Source: Burkholderia anthina
GTDB lineage: Bacteria; Pseudomonadota; Gammaproteobacteria; Burkholderiales; Burkholderiaceae
Assembly (NCBI RefSeq): GCF_001547525.1
Contig: NZ_LNJP01000004.1
Span: 1-64,000 of the forward strand
Length of the DNA: 64,000 bases
Direction: 5' to 3'
Position 1 is the first letter of the stretch. Every line of letters begins with the position of its first letter. Position numbers and translations under genes: made by a program. Positions 1-9,644 of the stretch are shown in pieces. Below the pieces are notes generated by a model, which was not told the origin of the DNA, searched no databases, and was given only the letters and a program-made list of their open reading frames with translations.

Positions 1-3000
1 GTCACGCTCGGCGTGGCCGCAACCGGCGTCGTCGACGGCGGCGCGGGCGGCAACAATACGCTCAACCTGCAGCAGGGCGCCGCGGCGAACGGCACGATCG
101 CGGTCAACAACTACATCAACTTCAATCACCTCGACGTCACGAGCGGCAACTGGACCATCAACGGTGCGTCCACCGCGCAGGACGCGACGCTGACGGGCGG
201 CGTGGCGATCATCAACGACAACGCGTCGCTCGGCACCGGGACCGTCACGGGCAACGGCGGTGTGTTGCAGGCAGGCACGGCGGGGCTCGACGTGTCCAAC
301 AACGTGTCGCTCGGCGCGGGCGGCCTGACGGTGCAGGGCGCGACCGGTCTGACGCTGTCCGGCACGGTGTCGGGCGGCGGCGCGCTGACGAAGAACGATG
401 GCGGCACGCTGACGCTGTCCGGCGCGAACGGCTACACGGGCGGCACGAACCTGAATGGCGGCGGCCTGGTGGTCGGCAACAATTCGTCGCTCGGCACCGG
501 CGCGCTGAACGTCAACGCGTCGGCATCGCTCGACACGAGCGCGAACGTGACGCTCGGCAACACGGTCAATCTCGCGACCGGCTCGACGCTGACGCTCGGC
601 GGCAGCAACGATCTCGGGCTGACCGGCGCGATCGGCGGAAGCGGCGGCCTCGTGAAGAACGGCGCGGCGACGACGACGCTGACCGGCGCGAACACGTACA
701 CGGGCGGCACGACGATCAATGCGGGCACACTTGCACTCGGCGCGGGCGGCAGCCTCGCGTCGACGGGCACGATGAACCTGGCCGGCGCCGGCGCGACGCT
801 GGATCTGGGCGGTGCGGCGGGCGGGCAGACGCTCGGCGCGCTGTCGGGTGTCGCGGGAACGAGCGTGAACCTCGGTGCCAATTCGCTGACGCTCGGCGGC
901 AGCATCAATGCCACCTATGCCGGCACGATCGGCGGTTCGGGCAGCGTGACGCTGTCGGGTACCGGCACGCAATCGCTGACGGGCGCGAACACGTACACGG
1001 GCGGCACCAACCTGAACGGCGGCAACCTCGTCGTCGGCAGCAATACGTCGCTCGGCCTCGGTGCGGTGAATATCAACGGTTCGTCGACGCTCGATGCGAC
1101 TGCCAACGTGTCGCTCGCGAACGGCGTCAACATCGCGACGGGCACGACGCTGACGGTCGGCGGCAGCACCGATCTCGGCCTCGGCGGCGTGATTTCCGGC
1201 GGCGGCGGTCTCGTGAAGAACGGCGCGGCGGCGCTCACGCTGTCGGGCGCGAACAACTATGCGGGTGGCACGACGCTGAACGCCGGCGGACTGGTACTCG
1301 GCAACGCCTCGGCGCTCGGTACCGGCGCGCTGACCGTCGGCGGCGCGGCGACGCTCGATACGACCACGAACCTGTCGGTCGGCAATGCGATCAATCTCGA
1401 CGCGAGCGCCGCACTCACACTGGGCGGCAGCAACAGCCTTACGCTGGGGGGCACGATTGCCGGCGCGGGCAGCCTCGTGAAGGACGGCGCCGCGACGACG
1501 ACGCTGACCGGCACGAACACGTACACCGGCGGCACGACGATCAACGCGGGCACGTTGGCGCTCGGCGCGGGCGGCAGCCTTGCATCGACCGGCGCGATGA
1601 ATCTGGCGGGCGCGGGCGCGACGCTGGATCTGAGCGGTGCGACGGGCGGGCAGACGCTCGGCGCGCTGTCGGGCGTCGCGGGAACGAACGTGAACCTCGG
1701 CGCCAACGCGCTGACGCTCGGCGGCACGGCGAGCGGCACGTTCGGCGGGGTGATCGGCGGTACCGGCAGTCTCACGTTGTCGGGTACCGGCACGCAGACG
1801 CTGAACGGCGCCAATACCTACAGCGGCGGCACGAACCTCAATAGCGGCAGTCTCGTGCTCGGCAACAGCGGGGCGCTGGGCGCCGGCGCGCTGAACGTCG
1901 GCGGCGCGGCCACGCTCGATACGAATGCAGCTTTGTCGGTCGGCAATGCGGTCAATCTGGGCACGGGCGCCGCACTCACACTGGGCGGCAGCAACAGCCT
2001 TACGCTGGGGGGCACGATTGCCGGCACGGGCAGCCTCGTGAAGGACGGCGCGGCGACTACGACGCTGACCGGCGCGAACACCTATACGGGCGGCACGACG
2101 ATCAACGCGGGCACGTTGGCGATCGGCGCGGGCGGCAGCCTTGCATCGACCGGCGCGATGAACCTCGCGGGCGCCGGCGCGACGCTGGATCTGAGCAGTG
2201 CGACGGGCGGGCAGACGCTGGGCGCGCTGTCGGGTGTCTCGGGAACAAACGTTAACCTCGGCGCCAATGCACTGACGCTCGGGGGCACGGCGAGCGGCAC
2301 GTTTAGCGGGGTGATCGGCGGCACGGGCAGCCTCACGTTGTCGGGCACCGGCACGCAGACGCTGAACGGCGTCAATACCTACAGCGGCGGCACGAACCTC
2401 AATAGCGGCAGCCTCGTGCTCGGCAACGCCGGGGCACTGGGCGCCGGCGCGCTGACCGTCGGCGGCGCGGCCACGCTCGATACGAATGCGGCCTTGTCGG
2501 TCGGCAACACGGTCAATCTCGCGACCGGCTCGACGCTGACGCTCGGCGGCAGCAACGATCTCGGGCTGACCGGCGCGATCAACGGAAGCGGCGGCCTCGT
2601 GAAGAACGGCGCGGCGACGACGACGCTGACCGGCACGAACACGTATACGGGCGGCACGACGATCAACGCGGGGACGCTGGCGCTGGGTGCAGGCGGCAGC
2701 CTCGCGTCGACGGGCACGATGAATCTCGCCGGTGCCGGCGCGGCGCTGGATCTGAGCGGTGCGACAGGCGGGCAGACGCTCGGCGCGCTATCGGGCGTCG
2801 CGGGAACGAACGTGAACCTCGGCGCCAACGCGCTGACGCTGGGCGGCACGGCGAGCGGCACGTTCGGTGGGGTGATCGGCGGCACGGGCAGCCTCACGTT
2901 GTCGGGTACCGGCACGCAGACGCTGTCCGGCGCGAACACCTACATGGGCGGCACGACGATCGCCGGCGGCAGCACGCTGGCGCTCGGCGCGGGCGGCAGC

Positions 3001-5406
3001 CTTGCGTCCGGCAGTGCGCTGAACCTCGCGGGCGCGGGGGCGACGTTCGACTTGAGCGGCGCGACGGCCTCGCAAACGCTCGGCACGCTGACCGGCGCGG
3101 CAGGCACGAGCGTGAACCTCGGCGGCAACGGGCTGACGCTGAGCGGCAGCGGCAGCAACACGTTCGGCGGCGCGATCGGCGGCACCGGCGGCCTGACGCT
3201 GGCCGGCAGCGGGACGCAGACGCTGACCGGCGCGAACACATACACCGGCGGCACGACGATCGCCGGCGGCAGCACGCTCGCGCTCGGCGCGGGCGGCAGC
3301 CTCGCATCGACGGGCGCGGTGAATCTCGCGGGCACGGGTGCGACGTTCGACGTGAGCGGCGCGACCGGCACGCAAACGATCGGTGCGCTGTCGGGTGCGG
3401 CCGGCACGAACGTGAATCTCGGTGCGAACGCGCTGGCGCTGAACGGCAGCGGCAGCAATACCTTCGGCGGCACGATCGGCGGCTCGGGCGGCGTGACGGT
3501 GGCGAGCGGCACGCAGGTGCTGACCGGCGCCAACACGTACACGGGCGGCACCACGATCGCAGCCGGCGGCACGCTGCAACTCGGCAACGGCGGCACGTCG
3601 GGCAGCGTGGCCGGCGACGTCGTCGACAACGGTGCGCTGATCGTCAATCAATCGGGCAACGTGACGATCGCGAGCGTGCTGTCCGGCACTGGTTCGCTGA
3701 CCCAGGCCGGCAGCGGGCAGCTCACGCTGACCGGCACGAACACGCTGAGCGGCCCGACCACGGTCGCCGCGGGCACGCTCGCCGTCAACGGTTCGCTCGG
3801 CCAGTCGACCGTCACCGTGCAGAACGGCGCGACGCTGACGGGCACCGGCACGATCGGCGGCCTCGTGGTGCAAGGTGGCGCGACGGCGGCCGCCACGCAG
3901 CCGGGCGCGGCGCTGAACGTGGGCGGCAACGTCACGTTCCAGCCGGGTTCGACGTTCCAGGTCGCCGCGACGCCGCAGCAAAGCGGCAGCCTCGCGGCGA
4001 GCGGCACGGCGACGCTGAACGGCGGCACCGTGCAGGTGCTCGCGAACCAGAGCACCTATCAGCCGGGCACGACGTACACGATCCTCAGCGCGTCGTCGGG
4101 CGTGCAGGGCGCGTTCACCCAGGTGAGCGCGAACTATGCGTTCCTCACGCCGACCCTCAGCTACGATCCGGGTCACGTGTATCTGCAACTGGCTCAGAAC
4201 GGCACGTCGCTGCCCGACGTCGCCACCACGCCGAACCAGCGCTCGGTCGCGACCGCGGTGGCCGCGCTCGGCACCGGCAATCCGCTGTACGACACGGTGC
4301 TGACGGCCGACGCGCCGACCGCGCGCCGCGCGTACGGGCTGCTCGGCGGCGAACTGCAGGCGAGCCTGAAGAGCATGCTGCTGCTCGACAGCCGCTATGT
4401 GCGCGACGCGGTGACCGATCGCGTCCGTCAGGGGCTCGCGCCCGGATCGGGCCCGCTCGCGGCGCTGTCGTCGGGCGGCGCCGCGCTGTGCGGCGACAAC
4501 ACGGCCGGCGTGGCCGACCCGACGCTGCCGCCGGAGCGCCGGATCGGTTCGCGCGACGGGTGCTATGGCGGGACGCCTTATCAGCCGGTCGTGTGGGGGC
4601 AGGCGTTCGGCGGCCGCAGCCGGCTCGCCGGCGACGGCAACGCATCGTCGATCAACCGCAGCATGACGGGCTTCATCGCCGGCGCCGACATGGCGTTCAA
4701 CGACAAGTGGCGTGCGGGTCTGGCCGCGGGCGTCACGCACAGCTCGCTCGACAACGACCAGAGTTCGTCGGCGGCGGTGAACAGCTACTACCTGTCGCTG
4801 TACGGCGGCGCGCAGTACGGCGCGCTCGGCGTGCGCGGCGGCGCGTCGTACACGTGGTATCGCATCAACAGCGACCGCTATCCGGGCTTCGCGGGCTTCT
4901 CGGATCACGACTCGGGCGGCTACAACGCGCATTCGGCGCAGGTGTTCGGCGAAGTCGGTTACGCGCTGCCGGTCGGCCCGGTCGCGATCGAACCGTTCGC
5001 GGGCCTCGCGTACGTGAACCTGCATACCGACGGCTATACGGAAACCGGCGGCGCGGCCGCGCTGCGCGCCGGCGGCGAGACGACCCACGTCGGCTTCTCG
5101 ACGCTCGGCCTGCGTGCGGCGTCGCAGCTCGGCTCGATCGCGAGCGGCACGTTCACCGCGCGCGGGACGGTCGGCTGGCGGCATGCGTTCGGCAACGTGC
5201 GGCCGTCGTCGGCGTTCACGTTCGCGAACGGCGGCACGTCGTTCCAGGTATCGGGCGTGCCGATTGCTCGCGACAGCGCGGTGCTCGAAGCCGGCATCGA
5301 CGCGAACATCACGAAGCGCCTGACGCTCGGCCTCACGTACAGCGGCCAATACGGCAGCGGCGTGCGCGACAACGCGATCCTCGGCAACATCCTGTGGAAA
5401 TTCTGA
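1..5406 (+). CDS. Autotransporter (type V secretion), 5' end outside window
   Basis: The reading frame is open from the first base, so the signal peptide and true start lie upstream; 1801 residues are visible. About residues 1-1400 form a Gly/Thr/Asn/Leu-rich passenger of repeated beta-helix strands with a recurring LTGANTYTGGTT-type motif, typical of passenger-associated transport repeats. A linker (about 1400-1520) leads into a C-terminal beta-barrel domain (about 1530-1801) of alternating hydrophobic/aromatic strands ending in W-K-F, the usual outer-membrane-protein terminal aromatic. The passenger should be surface-exposed, as in adhesin or biofilm autotransporters; no protease triad was recognised. 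Large near-identical DNA blocks inside the passenger suggest repeat-number variation. Family assignment is firm, the ligand unknown. Confidence 0.93.
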   Translation, partial: VTLGVAATGVVDGGAGGNNTLNLQQGAAANGTIAVNNYINFNHLDVTSGNWTINGASTAQDATLTGGVAIINDNASLGTGTVTGNGGVLQAGTAGLDVSNNVSLGAGGLTVQGATGLTLSGTVSGGGALTKNDGGTLTLSGANGYTGGTNLNGGGLVVGNNSSLGTGALNVNASASLDTSANVTLGNTVNLATGSTLTLGGSNDLGLTGAIGGSGGLVKNGAATTTLTGANTYTGGTTINAGTLALGAGGSLASTGTMNLAGAGATLDLGGAAGGQTLGALSGVAGTSVNLGANSLTLGGSINATYAGTIGGSGSVTLSGTGTQSLTGANTYTGGTNLNGGNLVVGSNTSLGLGAVNINGSSTLDATANVSLANGVNIATGTTLTVGGSTDLGLGGVISGGGGLVKNGAAALTLSGANNYAGGTTLNAGGLVLGNASALGTGALTVGGAATLDTTTNLSVGNAINLDASAALTLGGSNSLTLGGTIAGAGSLVKDGAATTTLTGTNTYTGGTTINAGTLALGAGGSLASTGAMNLAGAGATLDLSGATGGQTLGALSGVAGTNVNLGANALTLGGTASGTFGGVIGGTGSLTLSGTGTQTLNGANTYSGGTNLNSGSLVLGNSGALGAGALNVGGAATLDTNAALSVGNAVNLGTGAALTLGGSNSLTLGGTIAGTGSLVKDGAATTTLTGANTYTGGTTINAGTLAIGAGGSLASTGAMNLAGAGATLDLSSATGGQTLGALSGVSGTNVNLGANALTLGGTASGTFSGVIGGTGSLTLSGTGTQTLNGVNTYSGGTNLNSGSLVLGNAGALGAGALTVGGAATLDTNAALSVGNTVNLATGSTLTLGGSNDLGLTGAINGSGGLVKNGAATTTLTGTNTYTGGTTINAGTLALGAGGSLASTGTMNLAGAGAALDLSGATGGQTLGALSGVAGTNVNLGANALTLGGTASGTFGGVIGGTGSLTLSGTGTQTLSGANTYMGGTTIAGGSTLALGAGGSLASGSALNLAGAGATFDLSGATASQTLGTLTGAAGTSVNLGGNGLTLSGSGSNTFGGAIGGTGGLTLAGSGTQTLTGANTYTGGTTIAGGSTLALGAGGSLASTGAVNLAGTGATFDVSGATGTQTIGALSGAAGTNVNLGANALALNGSGSNTFGGTIGGSGGVTVASGTQVLTGANTYTGGTTIAAGGTLQLGNGGTSGSVAGDVVDNGALIVNQSGNVTIASVLSGTGSLTQAGSGQLTLTGTNTLSGPTTVAAGTLAVNGSLGQSTVTVQNGATLTGTGTIGGLVVQGGATAAATQPGAALNVGGNVTFQPGSTFQVAATPQQSGSLAASGTATLNGGTVQVLANQSTYQPGTTYTILSASSGVQGAFTQVSANYAFLTPTLSYDPGHVYLQLAQNGTSLPDVATTPNQRSVATAVAALGTGNPLYDTVLTADAPTARRAYGLLGGELQASLKSMLLLDSRYVRDAVTDRVRQGLAPGSGPLAALSSGGAALCGDNTAGVADPTLPPERRIGSRDGCYGGTPYQPVVWGQAFGGRSRLAGDGNASSINRSMTGFIAGADMAFNDKWRAGLAAGVTHSSLDNDQSSSAAVNSYYLSLYGGAQYGALGVRGGASYTWYRINSDRYPGFAGFSDHDSGGYNAHSAQVFGEVGYALPVGPVAIEPFAGLAYVNLHTDGYTETGGAAALRAGGETTHVGFSTLGLRAASQLGSIASGTFTARGTVGWRHAFGNVRPSSAFTFANGGTSFQVSGVPIARDSAVLEAGIDANITKRLTLGLTYSGQYGSGVRDNAILGNILWKF
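1411..2532 (+). repeat. Two tandem 561-bp repeats within the autotransporter passenger
   Basis: The block starting GCACTCACACTGGGCGGCAG at 1411 recurs at 1972, giving two in-frame units of 187 codons that differ only at scattered positions. Shorter related blocks occur at 556-690 and 2503-2637, which are almost identical over about 130 bp. Confidence 0.85.
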
Positions 5407-5561
5407 CCGGCGACTGACGTGCCCGTACGCGGCGCCATGCGACGAAGCAACGTCGTGTGGCGCCGCGGCCGTTTCGTCGCTGCGCACGTTCGCCGTTCTG
5501 GCCTATCCTGTGCGAAACACGCGACGCGCGCCGCGCGTTGCGCCTCGACACAGGAGCATCG

Positions 5562-7784
5562 ATGCCGAATCACGCCGAAGCCACGACGACGCAGGCGCCG
5601 CAAGTCGCGCCGATTCCCCCGGCCACCGCGTCGGGTCCCGCTTTCATCGCGCCCGAAGCCGATCCGCAGGTCCTCGCGCGCAACAACCAGTACGTGCTGA
5701 AATCCGGCGACGCGTTCGTGGTCAGCGACGCGCTCGGCGACATCGCCGGCCATGACGACGGCCTGTTCGTCGACGACATGCGCGTGCTGTCGACGTGGCG
5801 CCTGACGTTCGGCGGCCGCGCGCCGTCGCTGCTGTCGGGCGCGACGAGCGCCGACAACGCGTCGTTCACCGCGCACCTGACGAACCGCCCGCTGCCGCCG
5901 CTCGGCGGCCACGAGACGCCCGAGGGCGTGATCCATATCGAGCGCATGCGCGTGCTCGCGGGCGACGTGCTGCACGAAGCGCTGACGCTGACGAACTACG
6001 GCGCGAGCGAAGCCGAGGTGCCGCTGTCGCTGTCGTTCGCGGCGGATTTCAAGGACATGTTCGAAGTGCGCGGCACGCGGCGGCCCAAGCGCGGCACGGT
6101 GGGCGCGCCGCGCGTCGACGCGGGCGCGGTGCGGCTGCGTTACGACGGCCTCGACGGCGTGGAGCGCAACGTGACCGTGCATTTTTCGCCGGCGCCCGAC
6201 GCGCTGTCGGTCGATCGTGCCGACTACACGCTGACGATCGCCGCGCAGGCGTGCGTGTCGATCTACCTGACCGTCGATGCGACGCTCGGGCCCGCGCAGG
6301 GCGAAGGGCCCGGGTGCGGCCGCGTCGCGCTGCGCACGGCGCTTGTCGGCGTGCATCGCGAGATGCGGGCACGGCGCGAGTCGATGGCGCGCGTGAACAC
6401 CGGCAATCCACTGTTCGACGCGTGGCTCGATCGTTCGCTCGCGGATCTCGGGCTGCTCACGACGCAGCTCGACACGGGGCCGTACCCGTATGCGGGCATT
6501 CCGTGGTTCTCGACGCCGTTCGGCCGCGACGCGATCATCACGTCGCTGCAGATGCTGTGGCTGCAGCCATCGCTCGCGCGCGGCGTGCTGCGCTTTCTCG
6601 CCGAGCATCAGGCGCGCGAGACCTCCGCGTTCCGCGACGCGGAGCCCGGCAAGATCATGCACGAGTTCCGCCGCAGCGAGATGGCCGCGACGGGCGAGGT
6701 GCCGTTCGCGCTGTACTACGGCGGCGTCGATACGACACCGCTGTTCATCGTGCTCGCGGGCGCCTATGCCGAGCGCACCGGCGACGATGCGCTGATCGAC
6801 GAGCTGTGGCCCGCGCTCGAGCGCGCCGTGCAATGGGTGATCGACAAGTGCGACCGCAATCCGTACGGACTGCTCGACTACCAGCGCACGTCGGAGCGCG
6901 GCCTCGCGAACCAGGGCTGGAAGGACAGCCACGATTCGGTGTTCCATGCGGACGGCCGCTTCCCGGACGGGCCGATCGCGCTCGTGGAGGTGCAGGCCTA
7001 CGCGTGCGCGGCGCTCGACGCGATGTCGGCGTGCGCGCACCGGCGCGGCCATGCGGCCGACGCGGCGCGCTACGCGTTGCGCGCGAAGACGCTGCGCGAC
7101 CAGGTCGACGCGCTGTTCTGGATGCCGGAAGGCGATTTCTACGGGATCGCGCTCGACGGGCATGGCGAGCTGTGCCGCGTGTTCGCATCGAACGCGGGCC
7201 ATCTGCTTGCGTTCGGGCTGCCCGACGCCGAGCGCGGCGCGGCGGTCGCCGGCGTGCTCGGCTCGGCGCTGTTCCAGACGGGCTGGGGCATCCGCACGCT
7301 GGCGGCCGGCCAGCCGCGCTTCAACCCGATGGCCTATCACAACGGTTCGGTGTGGCCGCACGACAATGCGCTCATCGCGCGCGGCCTGGCGCGCTACGGC
7401 GACAAGACGGCCGCGGTGAACCTGCTGCGTGCGCTGTTCGAGGCGGCGGTGAGCTTCGAGATGCGCCTGCCGGAACTGTTCTGCGGGTTCCCGCGCCGGC
7501 GCGGCGAACCGCCGACCGCGTATCCGGTGGCCTGCCTGCCGCAGGCGTGGGCGGCCGGCGCGCCGTTCATGATGCTGCAGGCGTGCCTCGGCGTGAGCAT
7601 CGACGCGTCGCGCCACGAGGTGCGCGTCGAACGCCCGGCATTGCCGGAAGGCGTCGACTGGTTGCGGATCGATGCGCTGCGCGTCGGCGACGAAACCGTG
7701 TCGCTGACGTTCCGCCGGGTCGACGGGCAGGTCGTCGCGGCGGCGGAGCGGCCGGGCCGCGTACAGGTGGTCGCGGTGCTGTAG
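5562..7784 (+). CDS. Glycogen debranching enzyme-like amylo-alpha-1,6-glucosidase family protein
   Basis: 740 residues. The N-terminal part (about 40-270) is the beta-rich domain of bacterial GDE proteins, with LKSGDAFVVSDALGDI and DDGLFVDDMRVLS. The C-terminal part (about 300-730) is the (alpha/alpha)6 barrel with WFSTPFGRDAI, a NQGWKDSHDSV region carrying acidic residues, and AYHNGSVWPHDNALIA. The family hydrolyses alpha-1,6 branches or related oligosaccharides in the cytoplasm. The start is chosen at ATG 5562 because AGGAG lies 5 bp upstream; an in-frame extension to 5457 lacks a ribosome site. It stands alone between the autotransporter and a small gene, with no glycogen genes adjacent, so the substrate is unproven. 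Confidence 0.88.
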   Translation: MPNHAEATTTQAPQVAPIPPATASGPAFIAPEADPQVLARNNQYVLKSGDAFVVSDALGDIAGHDDGLFVDDMRVLSTWRLTFGGRAPSLLSGATSADNASFTAHLTNRPLPPLGGHETPEGVIHIERMRVLAGDVLHEALTLTNYGASEAEVPLSLSFAADFKDMFEVRGTRRPKRGTVGAPRVDAGAVRLRYDGLDGVERNVTVHFSPAPDALSVDRADYTLTIAAQACVSIYLTVDATLGPAQGEGPGCGRVALRTALVGVHREMRARRESMARVNTGNPLFDAWLDRSLADLGLLTTQLDTGPYPYAGIPWFSTPFGRDAIITSLQMLWLQPSLARGVLRFLAEHQARETSAFRDAEPGKIMHEFRRSEMAATGEVPFALYYGGVDTTPLFIVLAGAYAERTGDDALIDELWPALERAVQWVIDKCDRNPYGLLDYQRTSERGLANQGWKDSHDSVFHADGRFPDGPIALVEVQAYACAALDAMSACAHRRGHAADAARYALRAKTLRDQVDALFWMPEGDFYGIALDGHGELCRVFASNAGHLLAFGLPDAERGAAVAGVLGSALFQTGWGIRTLAAGQPRFNPMAYHNGSVWPHDNALIARGLARYGDKTAAVNLLRALFEAAVSFEMRLPELFCGFPRRRGEPPTAYPVACLPQAWAAGAPFMMLQACLGVSIDASRHEVRVERPALPEGVDWLRIDALRVGDETVSLTFRRVDGQVVAAAERPGRVQVVAVL

Positions 7785-7880
7785 CGGGGCGCCGCGCGAA
7801 CGTTGCGCGATGTCGCGCCACGTTCGCGCGCGGCGGCATAGAATCGTGACATGACCCTTGAACGATGGCGGAGGTAGACG

Positions 7881-8132
7881 ATGACGACCGACAACCGGCC
7901 CGACGACGGCGAGCACAAGCTCGAGAATCTGGAAGCGGCGGTCGACCACCTGCACAAGTCGATCGAATCGCAGAGCATCGCGGTCGGCGCGGCGAAGGGC
8001 ATTCTGTTCAGCCTGATCGAAACGCTCGGCGCGTTGATCGGCGATCCCGACCTGCCCGAGCATGCGCGTTCGGGCTACGAAGCGTTGCGCGACAAGGCGA
8101 GCGAATTGCGCGGCGGGCTCGACCGCCATTGA
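7881..8132 (+). CDS. Small conserved-looking hypothetical protein, 83 aa
   Basis: An ATG preceded by a good GGAGG site (about 7 bp upstream) opens 83 codons with strong third-position G/C. The product is acidic at the N-terminus and mostly helical, with heptad-like hydrophobic spacing (LENLEAAVDHLHKSI) and a C-terminal helix; there is no signal peptide or membrane segment. It follows the debranching enzyme by 96 bp on the same strand and may be co-transcribed. I do not recognise the family. The gene is followed by three copies of the DnaA-box-like repeat. Confidence 0.7.
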   Translation: MTTDNRPDDGEHKLENLEAAVDHLHKSIESQSIAVGAAKGILFSLIETLGALIGDPDLPEHARSGYEALRDKASELRGGLDRH

Positions 8133-8188
8133 CGTACGGGGTGGCGCAGGCGCTGCCCGATTCTGCGCACGCGGCAAAAACCCCGTGC

Positions 8189-8253
8189 GCTCAATCAGTT
8201 AGGTGCCCGATACGCAGGATATCCACACGCTTGCCAACACAATCTGTGGAGAA
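8189..8253 (+). repeat. DnaA-box-pair repeat, unit 1
   Basis: The 37-bp core (8217-8253) has a left arm GGATATCCACA, the central CTTGCCAACA shared by all eight units, and a right arm TGTGGAGAA. A GATCAA-like hexamer (GCTCAA here) begins 28 bp before the core. Confidence 0.85.
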
Positions 8254-8363
8254 CCGCCCCGGCCCTCGGCCGGGCGCGCCACGCATGCGCGGCGCGCGGT
8301 TCCACAATCATTCCGGTGCCACGCCATTGACCGGTCAAGGTCCGTGAATCGAATCCCCTTGTG

Positions 8364-8428
8364 TATCAAGATGTTACGCGTCCGATCCGGCGGATATCCA
8401 CAGGCTTGCCAACAAAATCTGTGGACAA
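8364..8428 (+). repeat. DnaA-box-pair repeat, unit 2
   Basis: The core is 8392-8428. The right arm TGTGGACAA is the reverse complement of TTGTCCACA, the DnaA-box form used in high-GC genomes. The hexamer here is TATCAA. Confidence 0.85.
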
Positions 8429-8540
8429 CTCGCAATCGATTGCGTCGCACGGGTTGAGGATCCGGCCCGAATGCGAGCGGGGCGCGAAGCCCGCGTGCAA
8501 AGGCTGCCCGCGCCGTGCGTCGGCGCGCGAATGCGTGCGC

Positions 8541-8605
8541 GATCAAGGGGTTAGGCGCCGCGTACCCAGGATATCCACATCCTTGCCAACAAAATCTGTG
8601 GACAA
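8541..8605 (+). repeat. DnaA-box-pair repeat, unit 3
   Basis: The core is 8569-8605, preceded by GATCAAGGGGTTAGGCG. Its right arm ends only 12 bp before the penR-like stop codon on the other strand. Confidence 0.85.
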
Positions 8606-8616
8606 GCGCGGCCGCG

Positions 8617-9507
8617 TCAGTCGGCCGGCGCCGTGCCGGCCGCTTCCGCCACGATCCAGTCGCGAAAGAGCGTCATCGCCGGCGTCAGCGGCTTCGACTT
8701 CAGCGACGTGAGCCAGTAGCCGCCCGCGCGCACGTCGATGTCGAAAGGCCGCGCGAGCTGGCCGAGCTGCAGTTCGCGCGAGAACATGCACGCGGGCGCG
8801 AGCGCGACGCCCGCACCCTGCATCGCGGCCTCGACCATCAGCCGGGACGAATCGAACACGGGCCCGTTGACGGCCCACGGTTCGAGTCGCGCGGCGTCGA
8901 ACCAGCCGTGCCATTCGTCGGTGCGATACGAGCGCAGCAGCGTTTCGTTCGCGAGATCGGCCGGACGCGCGACGCGCCGCGCGATGTCCGGCGAGCACAG
9001 CGCGGTGAGCGGCGCATCGAGCAGCCGCTCGTTGCGCGTGGCCGGCCAGTTGCCTTCACCGAAGCGGATCGCGAAATCGAGGCCCTCGGCGGCGAGGTCG
9101 ACGACGTTGTTGTTGGTCCGCAGCCGCAGCTCGACGAACGGGTGCGTGTCGCCGAACTGCTTCAGCCGCGGCATTAGCCAGCCTAGGGCAAAGGTGCCGA
9201 CGACGCCGAGCGTCAGCACCTCGTGGAAACGCCCGCCGTCGAACTGCTTGAGCACCGTCTCGATGCGGCTGAACGCGTCGCTCAGCACCGGCAGCAGCGC
9301 GCGCCCCTCGTCGGTCAGCCCGAGGCCGCGCGGCAGCCGCGTAAACAGCGTGCAGCCGAGCCGCTCCTCGAGCGAGCGCACCTGCTGGCTGACGGCGGCC
9401 TGGGTCACGCTCAGCTCGAGGCCGGCGCGCGTGAAGTTCAGGTGGCGCGCCGACGATTCGAACGCGCGCAACGCATTGAGCGGAAGATGAGGGCGAAGCT
9501 TCGTCAT
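8617..9507 (-). CDS. penR: LysR-family regulator of beta-lactamase (PenR/AmpR type)
   Basis: 296 residues. There is an N-terminal winged helix-turn-helix (about 8-65, with LNALRAFESSARHLNFTRAG and QAAVSQQVRSLEE) and a LysR substrate-binding domain (about 95-290). The sequence and the divergent position next to a class A beta-lactamase match AmpR/PenR regulators, which sense cell-wall muropeptides and switch between repression and activation of the lactamase gene. The 137-bp intergenic region contains a T-N11-A palindrome suited to LysR binding. Its 3' end faces a cluster of DnaA-box-like repeats. Assignment by family and context is strong; inducibility is not shown by sequence alone. Confidence 0.9.
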   Translation of the reverse strand: MTKLRPHLPLNALRAFESSARHLNFTRAGLELSVTQAAVSQQVRSLEERLGCTLFTRLPRGLGLTDEGRALLPVLSDAFSRIETVLKQFDGGRFHEVLTLGVVGTFALGWLMPRLKQFGDTHPFVELRLRTNNNVVDLAAEGLDFAIRFGEGNWPATRNERLLDAPLTALCSPDIARRVARPADLANETLLRSYRTDEWHGWFDAARLEPWAVNGPVFDSSRLMVEAAMQGAGVALAPACMFSRELQLGQLARPFDIDVRAGGYWLTSLKSKPLTPAMTLFRDWIVAEAAGTAPAD

Positions 9508-9538
9508 AAGAATTTCTTTTGTCAGCGCTCAATTATCG

Positions 9539-9553
9539 TTGCTTGTCAGGCAA
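9539..9553 (+). promoter_or_regulatory. Candidate PenR/AmpR operator (T-N11-A palindrome)
   Basis: TTGCTTGTCAGGCAA has 4-bp inverted arms TTGC/GCAA and contains T-N11-A. It lies 31 bp from the regulator start and 91 bp upstream of the beta-lactamase start. Confidence 0.5.
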
Positions 9554-9644
9554 CCGTAAAGTGCCGATAGTGCTGCCTCGGCGGCCGGCGCGTTTTCAAC
9601 GCGCCAACCACGTTTCGCCGCCATTCCACCACGAGACAACCGAC

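Larger units (their letters stand above)
8133..8616. other. Convergent intergenic gap carrying three 65-bp repeats
   Basis: This gap separates the 3' ends of the 83-aa gene and the penR-like gene. No credible gene is seen. It contains repeat units 1-3, spaced 175 and 177 bp start to start, all in the same orientation. Confidence 0.8.

Noticed and set aside
5034..8177. 1047-codon minus-strand open frame opposite the autotransporter end and debranching enzyme
   Set aside because: Arg/His-rich shadow of two clear plus-strand genes.
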